From contig CAKRON010000002.1 in NCBI GenBank assembly GCA_934373455.1, forward strand, positions 1 through 64,000: 64,000 nt of DNA, written 5' to 3'. A model generated the notes under the pieces. The model worked only from the letters and a program-made list of their open reading frames with translations. It made no database searches and had not been told where the DNA came from. Source of the stretch: an uncultured Marvinbryantia sp. GTDB lineage: Bacteria; Bacillota; Clostridia; Lachnospirales; Lachnospiraceae. Numbering within the stretch: the first letter of the stretch is position 1; every line of letters starts with the position of its first letter. The position numbers and the translations under genes are program-made. Below, in pieces: positions 63,928 through 64,000 of this stretch.

Positions 63928-63931
63928 GCCT
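63858..63931 (-). ncRNA. Predicted antisense antitoxin RNA
   Basis: A leftward transcript would start near 63931, 7 bases past the -10 box, and end at the shared terminator, giving about 74 bases. Its 5' part carries the complement of CTTGATTTCATTTT (63914-63927). The same 14 bases occur at 63731-63744, codons 3-8 of the toxin gene, so the RNA could pair there in trans as well as at the shared terminator. A shorter ACTGG repeat occurs at 63695 and 63907. Confidence 0.6.
63862..63891. terminator. Bidirectional terminator shared by toxin mRNA and antisense RNA
   Basis: AAAAACCCGGTG (63862-63873), loop TTGCAG, CACCGGGTTTTT (63880-63891): a 12-pair stem with A and T runs at both outer ends, so it works in both directions. 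Confidence 0.9.
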
Positions 63932-63937
63932 ATTGGC

Positions 63938-63966
63938 ATTATAGCATATGTTTTTTTTTCTTGCAA
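63938..63966 (-). promoter_or_regulatory. Promoter of the antisense RNA
   Basis: Read leftward: TTGCAA (63966-63961), 17 bases, TATAAT (63943-63938), with TGC before the -10 box, the same extended -10 as the toxin promoter. Confidence 0.7.
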
Positions 63967-64000
63967 TATACAGATTTCCGGGAGTTTGACACATTGAAAT

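Noticed and set aside
63803-63994. 63-codon leftward open frame over the antisense RNA
   Set aside because: No ribosome binding site; it crosses the perfect terminator and the antisense promoter.

Overview
This is a low-GC Gram-positive chromosome segment, most likely from a gut Lachnospiraceae species (order Eubacteriales). The evidence is strong GGAGG-type ribosome binding sites, an S-box riboswitch ahead of metK, family-typical proteins (DUF3793 next to a flavodoxin, DUF6128, a CBS/DRTGG-type manganese pyrophosphatase, a stand-alone S1-domain protein) and an arabinan-use locus. I cannot name the genus from the sequence alone. No rRNA, tRNA or CRISPR array was seen.

Layout. 1-2.6 kb: right end of an IS200/IS605 element, a DUF3793-flavodoxin pair, and two decayed genes. 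2.7-9.2 kb: a zinc/cadmium-type P1B ATPase with a very large His-rich metal-binding head and its own ArsR-type operator, an AI-2E family permease, a YbaK-type deacylase, proC and a PAP2 membrane phosphatase. 9.4-24.6 kb: a large sortase-type surface protein, a TPR-AAA protein with a degenerate ATPase site, TetR, glgB, a secreted transglutaminase-like protein, DUF6128, an ECF sigma factor with a membrane-anchored beta-propeller partner, and an S1-domain protein. 24.9-34.1 kb: pyrophosphatase, flavin reductase, murA, SAM-I riboswitch-metK, a two-component system and an AAA/PD-(D/E)XK protein.

34.1-42.6 kb is an arabino-oligosaccharide locus: LacI regulator, ABC binding protein and two permeases (no ATPase), two GH51 and one GH43 enzymes. 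42.6-45.2 kb is a leftward marR-MATE-TSUP cluster. 46.0-52.9 kb is a sugar-acid operon: GntR/FadR regulator, RspA/ManD-type dehydratase, TRAP transporter, RspB-type zinc dehydrogenase and an SDR. 53.0-60.9 kb holds a chromate-transporter pair, a wrecked MMPL transporter, DegV, a LysR regulator divergent from a GATE-domain permease, a tnpA-only IS200 element with a structured tail, and a YitT protein. 61-64 kb holds a small unknown gene, a DUF4143 ATPase, a 5'-truncated IS1634-type transposase and, at the edge, a previously unannotated toxin-antitoxin-like locus.

The best candidate for an undescribed system is at 63.65-63.97 kb: a 28-residue membrane peptide with a sequestered ribosome binding site, converging on a short antisense RNA through a shared bidirectional terminator, with a 14-base repeat that would let the antisense RNA pair just inside the toxin start. 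This is the layout of the enterococcal Fst/par type I toxin-antitoxin system in a different bacterial class. Other notable points are the seven-unit His/Cys/Asp repeat of the P-type ATPase, the orphan structured tail of the IS200 element, and a metK terminator that overlaps the ribosome binding site (and probably the promoter) of the next gene.
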